DNA of 29,560 nt from CAYVMD01 sp964452465 (GCA_964452465.1 CAYVMD010000025.1:1-29560); one strand, 5' to 3'; counted from the stretch's first letter, positions 1-7,595 are shown. Notes: generated by a model not told the origin, from the letters alone. Made by a program: numbers and translations.

Positions 1-1
1 C

Positions 2-1231
2 GATACGGATCGAATGAGGAGCGGTTACTTAACGGTAGAACGTGCGGTGGATGAGCAAGGTAACCCGATTTTTGAGGTCCAATATTATGGCTATGATGAC
101 AAAGAAACACCCGACGACGAGTCCGATGATGAGTATCTCTATCTTATCCGCTGGTATGTGTTGAAGGACAGTGGGAACAGAAACGCGAGTGCTGGCAAGA
201 TATGGCTTTATGACCCCGACTTGATACTAGTGGGAGAGTGGGATGTCGCAGGATTGCAATGCGTCCAGCATAACGGAGAAACCGACGGGTTGAGGGCAAG
301 TTCTACAGGAGAAACGCACGGAGTTATCGTTCGTGTCCCCGTTAGCTTAATAGAACAGAAGATAGGGGTTTTCCGGTTCGTGTTACATGTAAAAGATGAT
401 CATGCTGATGCATATAAAAACCATCAAGTCAAGCCTGCTTTGGAGCTGAACTCAAAAGCCGATATTCGACGTGTGCTGGTTGTATTGATAGATGATGATG
501 TTTATGATGCCTTTCTTAATTGGTCGGACTGGGAGGAGATATGTAGACGAATAGAACAGACTTTCTGGGGTTATACCTGCTATGAGAACTGGGGTGATGG
601 GTGCGGCGACAACTGGTGGATTGATACTAGTTATTTCAACTGGGGTGGACTCAGGATTCCAACTTTTTGCGCAGTTGTTAGTTTAATCCCTACAGAAGGA
701 GCCCTATCTGCTTATAAAGTTCCAGAGGGTATCAAGGCCGAGATTAATCAGGCACTTCAACGTTTGGGCTCTGATTGGCATCTTACACTTAAGCCCTTTG
801 TAGTGACAGTAAGGAGAGTAGATGGAGCAATGAGAGCGTACGGGTATTTTTCAACCTTGTCGGGTAAAGGGACGCTAGATGATCCAAGAGGAATAGGGCT
901 GTTGCTGTCTTGGTACGAGTACGGGGCGTGGGAGCCAGAAGGTTGGAGCCGTGAGCAAGCCTTGTGGGGACTAACGAACATCATCATACATGAGTTGACC
1001 CATGCTATAACATGGAAAAATTGGTTTATAAATTTGATAAGGCGGATATTCCACATAGGAATATACGAACATGATCCGACTGTGCCTCGATGTGTGTTCG
1101 AGAAAAACTTTGACCCCGGCTTTATGCTAGCTCCTATTAGGAATCGAATTCTTCCGTACGGAGATGTGCCCTGGCATTCTCTAAATGAAGTTGTGGACAT
1201 TCGCAAGTGTATGAGGTGGAAACCTTGGTGA
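2..1231 (+). CDS. Probable zinc metallopeptidase-like protein (HExxH), 5' partial
   Basis: The frame is open from base 2 and the first ATG is at 14. No ribosome binding site precedes that ATG and no signal peptide follows it, so the true start is probably left of the window. Counted from ATG 14 the protein has 405 residues. The clearest motif is HELTH at residues 326-330, preceded by a hydrophobic run (NIII). That is the zinc-binding and catalytic HExxH signature of zincins. The third ligand is not obvious: candidates are the His, Glu or Asp residues in the following 60 residues, including a GIYEHDP stretch. The first 150 residues are rich in acidic and aromatic residues and look like an extracellular beta domain. 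The stop overlaps the next gene's start (TGATG), which suggests translational coupling. The zincin class is inferred from the motif alone; no family was recognised, and proteolytic activity is unproven. Confidence 0.6.
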   Translation, partial: DTDRMRSGYLTVERAVDEQGNPIFEVQYYGYDDKETPDDESDDEYLYLIRWYVLKDSGNRNASAGKIWLYDPDLILVGEWDVAGLQCVQHNGETDGLRASSTGETHGVIVRVPVSLIEQKIGVFRFVLHVKDDHADAYKNHQVKPALELNSKADIRRVLVVLIDDDVYDAFLNWSDWEEICRRIEQTFWGYTCYENWGDGCGDNWWIDTSYFNWGGLRIPTFCAVVSLIPTEGALSAYKVPEGIKAEINQALQRLGSDWHLTLKPFVVTVRRVDGAMRAYGYFSTLSGKGTLDDPRGIGLLLSWYEYGAWEPEGWSREQALWGLTNIIIHELTHAITWKNWFINLIRRIFHIGIYEHDPTVPRCVFEKNFDPGFMLAPIRNRILPYGDVPWHSLNEVVDIRKCMRWKPW

Positions 1232-2715
1232 TGAAGGTTTCAAAGTTTTGGAAACTTACCTTTGGGGGGGGTCTCGTCCTCGTCGCGCTTATAGCGGTGC
1301 TTTTATGGAAGAATCTACCATCCCCAAGGGAAGAGAAGCCAGTATTTAAGCCACCATTGAAAGGAACAGAGATCCTGTTAGAAGCCACACAGCGTGTTAA
1401 TTCGATAGGTCGAGGGGGAACTTGGGAAAAGAAAAAGGAGCAGAGGGGAATTTGGGCATTGGATCCGGATACGGGCAAGATACGTCTTCTCATCCCCGAT
1501 GGTGAACACCCCATTTGGGAACCCCAACATAACTATTTTGCCTACCGTAAAGGCGATAATATCTTCATCACGCCTAGAAGCGGCGCTTACGAAGAAAGAG
1601 TAATGTGGATAGGAGAGCGGTGGCACAGCACTCTGACATTTCCTTTCGATCTTCTGGAACCAGTAGGATGGATACCCAACCATGGGGTGCTCCTATTCCT
1701 TGGACCGTCAAAGCAATTAGTTCGCTCACCTGGGTCCATAGAATGCCAAGGAGATAGCACCCCATCCTTCCAGGGTATCTCCGCTGCCCGTCTCATTCCC
1801 CTAAAGACCCATTTGGAAGCGTTGAAATACCGGAGCAGGCGTTGGTCAGCCTACGCGTGGCACCTTGACACATCTAAGGCATTTCCTTTTCATCACTGCG
1901 GTAATCCTTCCGCTTCCCCCGATGGTAAGCATATCGTCTTCGAGGTGTTCCGATACGCTCCAGGAATAGGGAAACTAAGCAGTAAAATCGCTATAGCGGA
2001 GATAAAATGGATGGAGAAAAAGAGTCGCCCTGCTGAATTGGAGAATGTAAGACGATTGACGCAACTGCCGGAGGATCTCCTGGAGGTGAACCCCCGTTGG
2101 TCCCCCGATGGGAAGATGATCGCCTTCGATGTAATCGATCCCAAAGACGCAAGCCGCACCCCCCATGTAATCCGCATTGATGGGACGGGATTGAAGGGAT
2201 GGAAGTTAAGCAGGGATGACCTTGGTCGTGAGCACATTCGCCTCCAAGATGGATTGACTAAAACGGAGCACGAGGACGAGGTGCGCGTTTTGGATTGGCT
2301 TGCAGATGGGCGATTGGTCCTGGTTCAGGCGAAGCCTGCATCTATTATTGCCCTAACCGATCGCTTAGTGGACATGGTGTGGGTGGTGGACCTCCAGCAT
2401 CGTCATCCACCGTTAAGGATTCAGAGACCCAAAGATGTGTTTTTTGCGCCTTATATAAAGCATTACGCACTTTTGGCCTTATCACCAACCAGAAGACAAT
2501 TGGCATGGATAGATAGTCTCGCCTATCCTACCAGATCAATAGTTGCAGACGAAATACTGATATTCGACATCCCAGCCCCTGAGGATAGGGAGGCGCTGTT
2601 GATATCAAAAGCGGACATTGCCGATTTAAAGTATCGTCCGCGGATAACCTTCTTATCTTCTTTTGAGGATCTCAAAGTCATGGTAGAGTGGGAAGTTGAT
2701 TGGATAAGTTGGTGA
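1231..2715 (+). CDS. Membrane-anchored TolB/PD40-type beta-propeller protein
   Basis: The preferred start is ATG 1231, which overlaps the previous stop by one base and has AGGTGG about 11 bases upstream. A further in-frame start at 1207 would put eight residues inside the previous gene. The 494-residue product begins with a short basic stretch, then a hydrophobic segment (GGGLVLVALIAVLLW, about residues 10-25) that acts as a signal anchor, so the body is outside the membrane. Repeats of the PD40/TolB kind are visible: ASPDGKHIVFEVF, WSPDGKMIAFDVI and a degenerate LSPTRRQLAWIDS. These form blades of a beta-propeller that usually serves protein-protein binding. No catalytic motif was seen. The coupling to the HExxH protein suggests a functional pair, perhaps a protease and its extracytoplasmic partner, but this is inference. 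Base composition appears lower in GC than the genes right of 4088. Confidence 0.72.
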   Translation: MKVSKFWKLTFGGGLVLVALIAVLLWKNLPSPREEKPVFKPPLKGTEILLEATQRVNSIGRGGTWEKKKEQRGIWALDPDTGKIRLLIPDGEHPIWEPQHNYFAYRKGDNIFITPRSGAYEERVMWIGERWHSTLTFPFDLLEPVGWIPNHGVLLFLGPSKQLVRSPGSIECQGDSTPSFQGISAARLIPLKTHLEALKYRSRRWSAYAWHLDTSKAFPFHHCGNPSASPDGKHIVFEVFRYAPGIGKLSSKIAIAEIKWMEKKSRPAELENVRRLTQLPEDLLEVNPRWSPDGKMIAFDVIDPKDASRTPHVIRIDGTGLKGWKLSRDDLGREHIRLQDGLTKTEHEDEVRVLDWLADGRLVLVQAKPASIIALTDRLVDMVWVVDLQHRHPPLRIQRPKDVFFAPYIKHYALLALSPTRRQLAWIDSLAYPTRSIVADEILIFDIPAPEDREALLISKADIADLKYRPRITFLSSFEDLKVMVEWEVDWISW

Positions 2716-2811
2716 GGTAAGAATTTTAAAGGTTTGGAACATTAAAAGGGAGGAGTGAAGGGCATTCCTTATTGTGCAAAGAGTTTATTCTTAAAGAAAG
2801 GAGTGAGAAGG

Positions 2812-3445
2812 ATGTTGAAGCGAGTAAGGGTAGCGATTATCTGTGTGATTTTTATGGTCTCATTGGTGGGATTTATTTTCTTGAAAGCTCGGGTTCCGAG
2901 TAGCACCTTGAAATGGCGGTTCGAAACAGGTTGCTGGATCGAATCATCACCAGCTATAGGTTCAGATGGGACCATTTATGTGGGTACGGGCTTGGAAAAG
3001 CCCGGCGTTGCTTACCTTTATGCAATAAACCCTAATGGTACTTTGAAATGGCGCTATAAAACAGGTGGCCGGATCGTTTCATCACCAGCTATAGGTTCAG
3101 ATGGGACAATCTATGTGGGCTCGGAGGATGGTTACCTTTATGCAATAAAACCTAATGGTACTTTGAAATGGCGCTATAAAACGGGTGGGCCCGTGTCATC
3201 GCCAGCTATAGGTTCAGATGGGACAATCTATGTGGGCTCGGAGGATGGTTACCTTTNNNNNNNNNNNNNNNNNNNNNNNNNNNNNNNNNNNNNNNNNNNN
3301 NNNNNNNNNNNNNNNNNNNNNNNNNNNNNNNNNNNNNNNNNNNNNNNNNNNNNNNNATGCAATTCGAGGTTCTGGGAAACTCGCCGATACACCCTGGCCA
3401 ATGTTTGGACACGACTTACAACATACAGGTAGGGCCGGCAAGTGA
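2812..3445 (+). CDS. PQQ-repeat (BamB-like) beta-propeller protein, interrupted by an assembly gap
   Basis: The start is ATG 2812, with AAAGGAG nine bases before it. An in-frame start at 2755 would add 19 residues without a better site. An N-terminal hydrophobic segment (about residues 7-25) exports or anchors the protein. The body is made of near-identical 40-residue units containing SSPAIGSDGTIYVGSEDGYL and YAIKPNGTLKWRYK. These are PQQ/pyrrolo-quinoline propeller repeats of the type seen in BamB and PQQ dehydrogenases. Enzyme function is not implied, because no cofactor ligands are visible. The 100-N gap at 3257-3356 falls in the third unit. After the gap the correct frame continues AIRGSGKLADTPWPMFGHDL to the stop at 3443-3445, a typical closing segment for such proteins. 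The frame offset across the gap reflects the arbitrary N length. Total length and blade number are unknown, since a full eight-blade propeller would need several more units than are shown. Confidence 0.75.
2919..3256 (+). repeat. Tandem 120-bp PQQ-blade repeats
   Basis: Positions 3061-3180 form one exact 120-base (40-codon) unit. The preceding copy (about 2919-3060) carries an extra internal stretch encoding TGLEKPGVA, and the following copy (from 3181) is cut by the gap after about 76 bases. Long stretches are identical between copies, such as the 20 bases ctttgaaatggcgctataaa ending at 3060 and at 3180. This near identity at DNA level points to recent unit duplication and explains why the assembly broke here. 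Confidence 0.85.
3257..3356. other. Assembly gap of 100 N
   Basis: Exactly 100 N bases, the usual placeholder for a gap of unknown size. It lies inside a tandem-repeat gene. The last base before the gap (T 3256) and the first two after it (AT 3357-3358) complete a TAT tyrosine codon that matches the repeat consensus (YLYAI). The missing sequence is therefore probably a whole number of repeat units, possibly zero. Confidence 0.97.
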
Positions 3446-4087
3446 GGTTCCCAACCTTTAGTGTGCCCAAGGATAAATCGCGCCAAAGATGAAAGACGGT
3501 GAGATTACACCTGCTTGCGCTACGGCGTGAAGAACGGTGAGAAGGTCTGCCACCGAAATCCTACGAAGGGCAAACCCGAAAGGGCTTATAGTGCGAGAAG
3601 TTTAACATACTTTACTTCGTTAGTGAGGCTAACTTTGTGCGGTAGTAATAAGCGGTGGGAGCAGTGTAGAAGGAGAGAATTCCTCCTTCTCCCTATTGAG
3701 GGTGATAAGCGAAACCTTTTTCCCTTGCCAATCTTTAAACTGCTTGCGTAATAAGTAGGTTGCCCCGCCCTCCCTTCGGTCTCCTATCCTTTTCTTGTCA
3801 AGGGGTGGAGCGGTGGTTCCAGAAAGACAAGAATTGAAACAAGGAGATTTAGAGATTGGGAGATTGAGGAATTGGAGGTTGAAGTGCTTGTTTCAGAAAA
3901 GACGATAAAGAGGCATTTAGGATTACAAATCTGCACCATATTTGTGGTGGTAATCACCGAGGTTGGGGCAGGAGAGATATATCGCATGATATTTGCATAT
4001 CATCGTAGATCGTAGTATGAGTCCAATATGTTATGGGAGCCTACCCCATCTTTCCTTTCTAAACCTTTAGATGTATAATTAATTTCG
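3446..4087. other. Gene-poor intergenic stretch with hairpins
   Basis: About 640 bases without a convincing gene. A 78-codon open frame at 3515-3751 has no ribosome binding site and a composition unlike its neighbours, so it is not called. Visible structure: a CCC-GAAA-GGG tetraloop hairpin near 3570-3590; a perfect 8-bp stem AGAAGGAG/CTCCTTCT (3668-3675 with 3683-3690, 7-base loop); a single CRISPR-repeat-like 25-mer at 3816-3840; an 8-bp inverted repeat TTCTTGTC/GACAAGAA (3792-3799 with 3826-3833); and a 7-bp stem ATGATAT/ATATCAT with a TTGC loop (3986-4003). The part around 3460-3690 could be a structured RNA or the eroded 5' part of a group II intron (it contains GTGTGCCC), but no family was recognised. 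Confidence 0.5.
4074..4079 (+). promoter_or_regulatory. -10 box (TATAAT) of uvrB, possibly leaderless
   Basis: A consensus TATAAT lies only eight bases before the uvrB ATG at 4088. A start point at the usual distance would fall at about 4086-4088, on or next to the start codon. No ribosome binding site is present in that space. The -35 position (around 4051-4056, TTTCCT) is weak. Confidence 0.6.
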
Positions 4088-6082
4088 ATGGCGGGATTCA
4101 AACTTGTCTCAGATTTTAAACCCACAGGGGACCAACCCAAGGCGATCAAGGAACTCGTAGAGGGCATCCGGCAAGGGCTTAGGTTCCAAACCCTCCTCGG
4201 CGTCACCGGTTCGGGGAAGACCTTCACCATGGCGAACATAATCGCCGAGGTCCAGCGCCCCACCCTCGTAATTGCCCATAACAAGACCCTCGCTGCCCAA
4301 CTTTGCGCCGAATTCAAACGCTTCTTCCCCTATAATGCGGTTGAATACTTCGTTTCCTACTACGATTATTATCAGCCCGAAGCCTACATACCCGAATCCG
4401 ACCTCTACATCGAAAAGGATTCTTCCATAAACGATGAAATAGATCGCCTCCGCCATTCCGCTACCCAGGCAGTGATGAGTAGAAGGGATGTTATAGTCGT
4501 CGCCTCCGTCTCCTGCATATATGGGCTGGGAACCCCCGAGGATTACAAGCGGATAACCCTGGCCATCCATAGGGGAGAGGAGATAGACAGGGAAGAGATG
4601 CTCCTGCGCCTGGTGGAGATGCAATACGAGCGTAACGATTTCGCCCTGCAAAGGGGGAAGTTCAGGGTGAGGGGCGACTCGATAGAGATATTCCCCATAG
4701 ACGAGGAGGTCATATATAGGATAGAACTTTGGGGGGACGAGGTGGACAGGATCCTGGAATTGGACCCCATCTCCGGGGAGATAAGAAGGGAGATGGATTA
4801 CCTCTACCTTTTCCCCGCCACCCACTACATCGCTCCCTGGGACAAGATTGAGAGGGCTATCGCCTCCATCCAGGAAGAGCTAAAGGAAAGGGTGGCGTTC
4901 TTCGAGAAGCAGGGGAGGTTCTTAGAGGCTCAAAGGTTGAAAACGCGCACCCTTCACGATTTAGAGATGATAAGAGAGATAGGCTACTGCCCAGGGATTG
5001 AGAATTACTCTCGCCACTTCGATGGACGTCTCCCCGGCCAGCCTCCTTACACCCTCCTCGACTACTTTCCCGAGGATTTCCTACTCTTTATAGATGAGTC
5101 CCATCAAACCATCCCCCAACTCCATTCCATGTACGAGGGCGATAAGTCAAGGAAGGACGCTCTTGTGGAATACGGATGGCGTCTCCCCTCCGCCTACGAC
5201 AACCGTCCCCTCAAATTCTCCGAGTTCGAACAGAAGATAAACCAGGTGATCTTCGTCTCCGCCACCCCCGGCCCCTACGAACTCGCCCACTCCCAAAAGA
5301 TCGTGGAGCAGATAATCCGTCCTACCGGGCTCGTGGATCCCCAGGTGGAGGTTAGACCAACGAAGGGACAGATAGACGACCTCATAAGCGAGATCCGAGA
5401 AAGGGTGAATAGGGGAGAAAGGGTTTTAGTCACGACCTTGACCATAAAGATGGCGGAGGACCTCTCCGAATACTTAGCAGAGATGGGGATAAAGGTGCAC
5501 TATCTCCACTCAGAGATAGAGACGCTGGAGAGGGTAGGTATATTGAGGGACCTTCGGTTAGGAGTTTACGATGTCGTCGTAGGGATAAACCTCCTCCGGG
5601 AAGGGCTGGATCTCCCCGAGGTATCCCTCGTGGCGATCTTGGACGCGGATAAGGAAGGCTTCCTGCGCTCGGAGACCTCACTGATTCAGATGATCGGTAG
5701 GGCTTCGAGGCATATAAACGGCAAGGTTATCATGTATGCGGATACGGTCACCGAATCCATGCGCAAGGCAATAGAGGAGACGAATAGGCGCCGGATGATC
5801 CAGATGAGATACAACGAGGAACACGGTATAACCCCCGAGACGATAAAGAAAGCGGTGGACGACATATTACAGCAGAAGATGATCCAGGAGGAGAAGGACA
5901 GGTTGAAGGTTAGGGAGGATGCGGCGAAATATGTGGATGTGAACTATATCCTCTCCCGTATCGTGGAGTTGGAGAGGGAGATGAAGAGGGCAGCGGGGAA
6001 TCTGGAGTTCGAGAAGGCAGCACAACTTCGGGACGAGATAAAGAGGTTAAAAGAGCTCATAAGCGCCCCTTCACCTCGTTGA
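4088..6082 (+). CDS. uvrB: Excinuclease ABC subunit B (UvrB)
   Basis: UvrB is the DNA-damage-verifying helicase-like subunit of the UvrABC nucleotide excision repair complex in the cytoplasm. The 664-residue length is normal. Seen in the sequence: a Walker A motif GVTGSGKT at residues 38-45; the beta-hairpin region YYDYYQPEAYIP that clamps one DNA strand; the Walker B/DEAD-type box FIDESHQT; the SATPGPYEL motif III; the helicase motifs LREGLDLPEVSLVAILDADK and QMIGRASRH; and a C-terminal UVR domain (LEREMKRAAGNLEFEKAAQL) that contacts UvrC. Domain order and key residues are intact. ATG 4088 lacks a Shine-Dalgarno sequence but sits just downstream of TATAAT. rsmE follows after 12 bases and a methyltransferase-type gene after that, so the three probably share a transcript. 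Confidence 0.98.
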   Translation: MAGFKLVSDFKPTGDQPKAIKELVEGIRQGLRFQTLLGVTGSGKTFTMANIIAEVQRPTLVIAHNKTLAAQLCAEFKRFFPYNAVEYFVSYYDYYQPEAYIPESDLYIEKDSSINDEIDRLRHSATQAVMSRRDVIVVASVSCIYGLGTPEDYKRITLAIHRGEEIDREEMLLRLVEMQYERNDFALQRGKFRVRGDSIEIFPIDEEVIYRIELWGDEVDRILELDPISGEIRREMDYLYLFPATHYIAPWDKIERAIASIQEELKERVAFFEKQGRFLEAQRLKTRTLHDLEMIREIGYCPGIENYSRHFDGRLPGQPPYTLLDYFPEDFLLFIDESHQTIPQLHSMYEGDKSRKDALVEYGWRLPSAYDNRPLKFSEFEQKINQVIFVSATPGPYELAHSQKIVEQIIRPTGLVDPQVEVRPTKGQIDDLISEIRERVNRGERVLVTTLTIKMAEDLSEYLAEMGIKVHYLHSEIETLERVGILRDLRLGVYDVVVGINLLREGLDLPEVSLVAILDADKEGFLRSETSLIQMIGRASRHINGKVIMYADTVTESMRKAIEETNRRRMIQMRYNEEHGITPETIKKAVDDILQQKMIQEEKDRLKVREDAAKYVDVNYILSRIVELEREMKRAAGNLEFEKAAQLRDEIKRLKELISAPSPR

Positions 6083-6094
6083 TCCGTTAAGTAA

Positions 6095-6811
6095 ATGACC
6101 ATCCCCCATTTATTTCTACCTCCCCAAGATTTAGAGGAAGACTCGGTGAAGATAGAGGGCGAGAAGGCACACTATCTTAAAAATGTTTTGAGGCTAAAGA
6201 GGGGGGATAATCTATTCCTAATGGATGGGGAAGGTGGATACTTCCTCGCCCAAGTGGAGGAGATGGGGAAGGAAACGAGGGCAAGGATCCTGGAGAGGCA
6301 TTGGAAGCAGCGGAAACCTCCCTTCCTGAAGGTGGGCTTGCCCATCTTAAGGGGAGGGAAAACGGAGATCGCACTGAGGGCGCTCGCCCAGTTGGGCGTG
6401 CATACCATCATCCCTTTCTTCAGCGTAAGGAGCGTCACAAGGCTGGATGGTGAAAGGAGGGAGGAGAAGAGGATAAGGTGGCAGAGAGTGGTGGAGGAGG
6501 AGGCGGAAGTCGCCCGCTATCCCTTCTACCCCAAGATAGAAGGGATAACGGAATTCCCCCAAATGCTGGAGCAGTTGAGAGAGGAATATACCCTGTTTGC
6601 TTATGAGGAGGGCGGAATGCCCCTTAAGGAAGCATTGCCCCAGGAGCTCCCCCCTCATATCGCCCTCGTCACGGGACCCGAGGGTGGCTTCACTAAGGAG
6701 GAGGTAGAGATGGCAAGGGAGGAGGGCGCCAAGATAATCTCCCTGGGCGAAAATATCCTTCGGGCGGAATTGGCGCCCATCGTCCTGGCAGTGCTGATCC
6801 TATACAGATGA
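6095..6811 (+). CDS. rsmE: 16S rRNA (uracil-1498-N3)-methyltransferase, RsmE
   Basis: RsmE is a SPOUT-class, SAM-dependent methyltransferase that modifies U1498 in helix 44 of 16S rRNA. The 238-residue product has the usual length and two-part layout: an N-terminal PUA-like RNA-binding region (GEKAHYLKNVLRLKRGDNLF, about residues 22-42) and a C-terminal trefoil-knot domain. The knot carries the SAM-binding signature VTGPEGGFTKEEV (about residues 190-202) and SLGENILRAELAP near the end. In most relatives the last motif reads LGxRILRxETA, so this copy has Glu-Leu-Ala instead of Glu-Thr-Ala. It follows uvrB by 12 bases with no clear ribosome binding site before ATG 6095, consistent with translation from the uvrB transcript. 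Its stop overlaps the next start by four bases (ATGA). Confidence 0.95.
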   Translation: MTIPHLFLPPQDLEEDSVKIEGEKAHYLKNVLRLKRGDNLFLMDGEGGYFLAQVEEMGKETRARILERHWKQRKPPFLKVGLPILRGGKTEIALRALAQLGVHTIIPFFSVRSVTRLDGERREEKRIRWQRVVEEEAEVARYPFYPKIEGITEFPQMLEQLREEYTLFAYEEGGMPLKEALPQELPPHIALVTGPEGGFTKEEVEMAREEGAKIISLGENILRAELAPIVLAVLILYR

Positions 6812-7377
6812 CAAAGGGAAAACACCCCATCCCCTCCCTTTTCCTTCTCAGGACGATATGCGGGTGGATGTTGGGAAGGGCCACGGAGAAAGGATTGTGC
6901 AGGTTAAACCCTCCCCTTGCAGAAAAACCCTCATTCCATTTTCCTCATCCGAGCATAGAGAGATTCCCCTCTCTGGAGGACGCCCTAAACCGCTATTTGA
7001 AGGGAGAGAAGGTGGACTTCTCCTCCTTCCCCCTTGATCTTACCTCCCTTCCCCCTTTCCAAAGGGCGGTCCTAGAAGAGGTAAGGAAGTTGAGATGGGG
7101 GGAGTTGGCGACTTACGAGGACATCGCTGAGAGGTTAGGGGATAGGAAGAAGAGAAGGGCGGTGGGACAAGCGTTAGCGAGAAATCCCCTCCCCATCCTC
7201 ATCCCCTGCCATAGGGTCATAAAAAAGGACCACACCATAGGCGGATACTCCTGGGGCATAGGGTTCAAGGCTTTCCTACTCCATTTGGAGGGACATTCCC
7301 TCCTACCCTCTGCCTCCCCGAGCGAGACGAGAGTGGGAAATATAATATCTTGCCCAGGCAATTGGGATATGTTATAA
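6808..7377 (+). CDS. Methylated-DNA--protein-cysteine methyltransferase (MGMT/Ogt-type)
   Basis: This protein would repair O6-alkylguanine by moving the alkyl group to its own cysteine in a suicidal reaction. The C-terminal DNA-binding/active-site domain is clear: PFQRAVLEEVRKLRWGELATYEDIAERL, then VGQALARNPLPILIPCHRVI, with the acceptor cysteine at residue 134 inside PCHRV, and the following GGYSWGIGFKAFLLHLEGH. The first 85 residues correspond to the poorly conserved N-terminal domain. A tail of about 22 residues follows the conserved core and ends in the next promoter: the TAA stop (7375-7377) lies inside a TATAAT box. The start overlaps the rsmE stop as ATGA, which gives translational coupling. 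Together with uvrB this forms a small DNA-repair operon. It could be named ogt, but substrate range cannot be told from sequence. Confidence 0.92.
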   Translation: MTKGKHPIPSLFLLRTICGWMLGRATEKGLCRLNPPLAEKPSFHFPHPSIERFPSLEDALNRYLKGEKVDFSSFPLDLTSLPPFQRAVLEEVRKLRWGELATYEDIAERLGDRKKRRAVGQALARNPLPILIPCHRVIKKDHTIGGYSWGIGFKAFLLHLEGHSLLPSASPSETRVGNIISCPGNWDML

Positions 7378-7378
7378 T
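7350..7378 (+). promoter_or_regulatory. Sigma-70-type promoter (TTGCCC-17-TATAAT)
   Basis: TTGCCC at 7350-7355 and TATAAT at 7373-7378 are separated by the ideal 17 bases. The promoter lies inside the last codons of the methyltransferase gene. Transcription would start at about 7385, about 100 bases before the small ORF at 7488. Confidence 0.75.
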
Positions 7379-7388
7379 CCTTTCCCAT

Positions 7389-7433
7389 CGATCCTTGGGG
7401 GTTGATGGCACCGAAAGGTTCCAAGTAGGATGC
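7389..7433 (+). ncRNA. Structured 5' leader, no known family recognised
   Basis: The leader between the promoter and the small ORF can fold. ATCCT (7391-7395) pairs with AGGAT (7427-7431), and TGG (7396-7398) pairs with CCA (7421-7423) with a three-base bulge. Inside lies an ACC-GAAA-GGT tetraloop hairpin (7410-7419). This could be a cis-regulatory RNA or simply a stable leader. No riboswitch consensus was matched. Confidence 0.35.
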
Positions 7434-7487
7434 AAGCGAGAAGAGTTATAAAAATATAAGGGGTATCGAAAAAAGGAGGGATAGTTT

Positions 7488-7595
7488 ATGATAGGTTTGC
7501 CGGAAATAGTCGTTTTGGTTGCGCTGTTGTTCGTCCTCGCCCTGGTGGTAGTGTTCGCGAGGACTTTCATCAGGAGGATCGCCCGCCGGAGGTGA
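7488..7595 (+). CDS. 35-residue single-span membrane protein with TatA-like N-terminus
   Basis: A short gene with a strong ribosome binding site (AAAGGAGGG, seven to eight bases before ATG 7488). The 35-residue product starts MIGLPEIVVL, continues as an unbroken hydrophobic helix to about residue 23, and ends in an arginine-rich tail (RTFIRRIARRR). The topology is one membrane span with a positive C-terminal end facing the cytoplasm. The first residues resemble TatA/TatE (Gly-x-Pro-Glu-hydrophobic), but the FG hinge and long amphipathic helix of TatA are absent, so it is at most a reduced relative. It is the first gene behind a good promoter. Its last codons contain the ribosome binding site of the next gene (GGAGGTGA), so the two are likely translated together. 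Function is unknown. Confidence 0.7.
   Translation: MIGLPEIVVLVALLFVLALVVVFARTFIRRIARRR

Noticed and set aside
3563..3595. c-di-GMP-I riboswitch
   Set aside because: GGGCAAACC followed by GAAA matches part of the core, but the following GGACGCAAAGCC element and the second stem are missing.
3515..3751. 78-codon plus-strand open frame in the intergenic region
   Set aside because: No ribosome binding site, no recognisable domain and atypical composition; structured non-coding DNA fits better.
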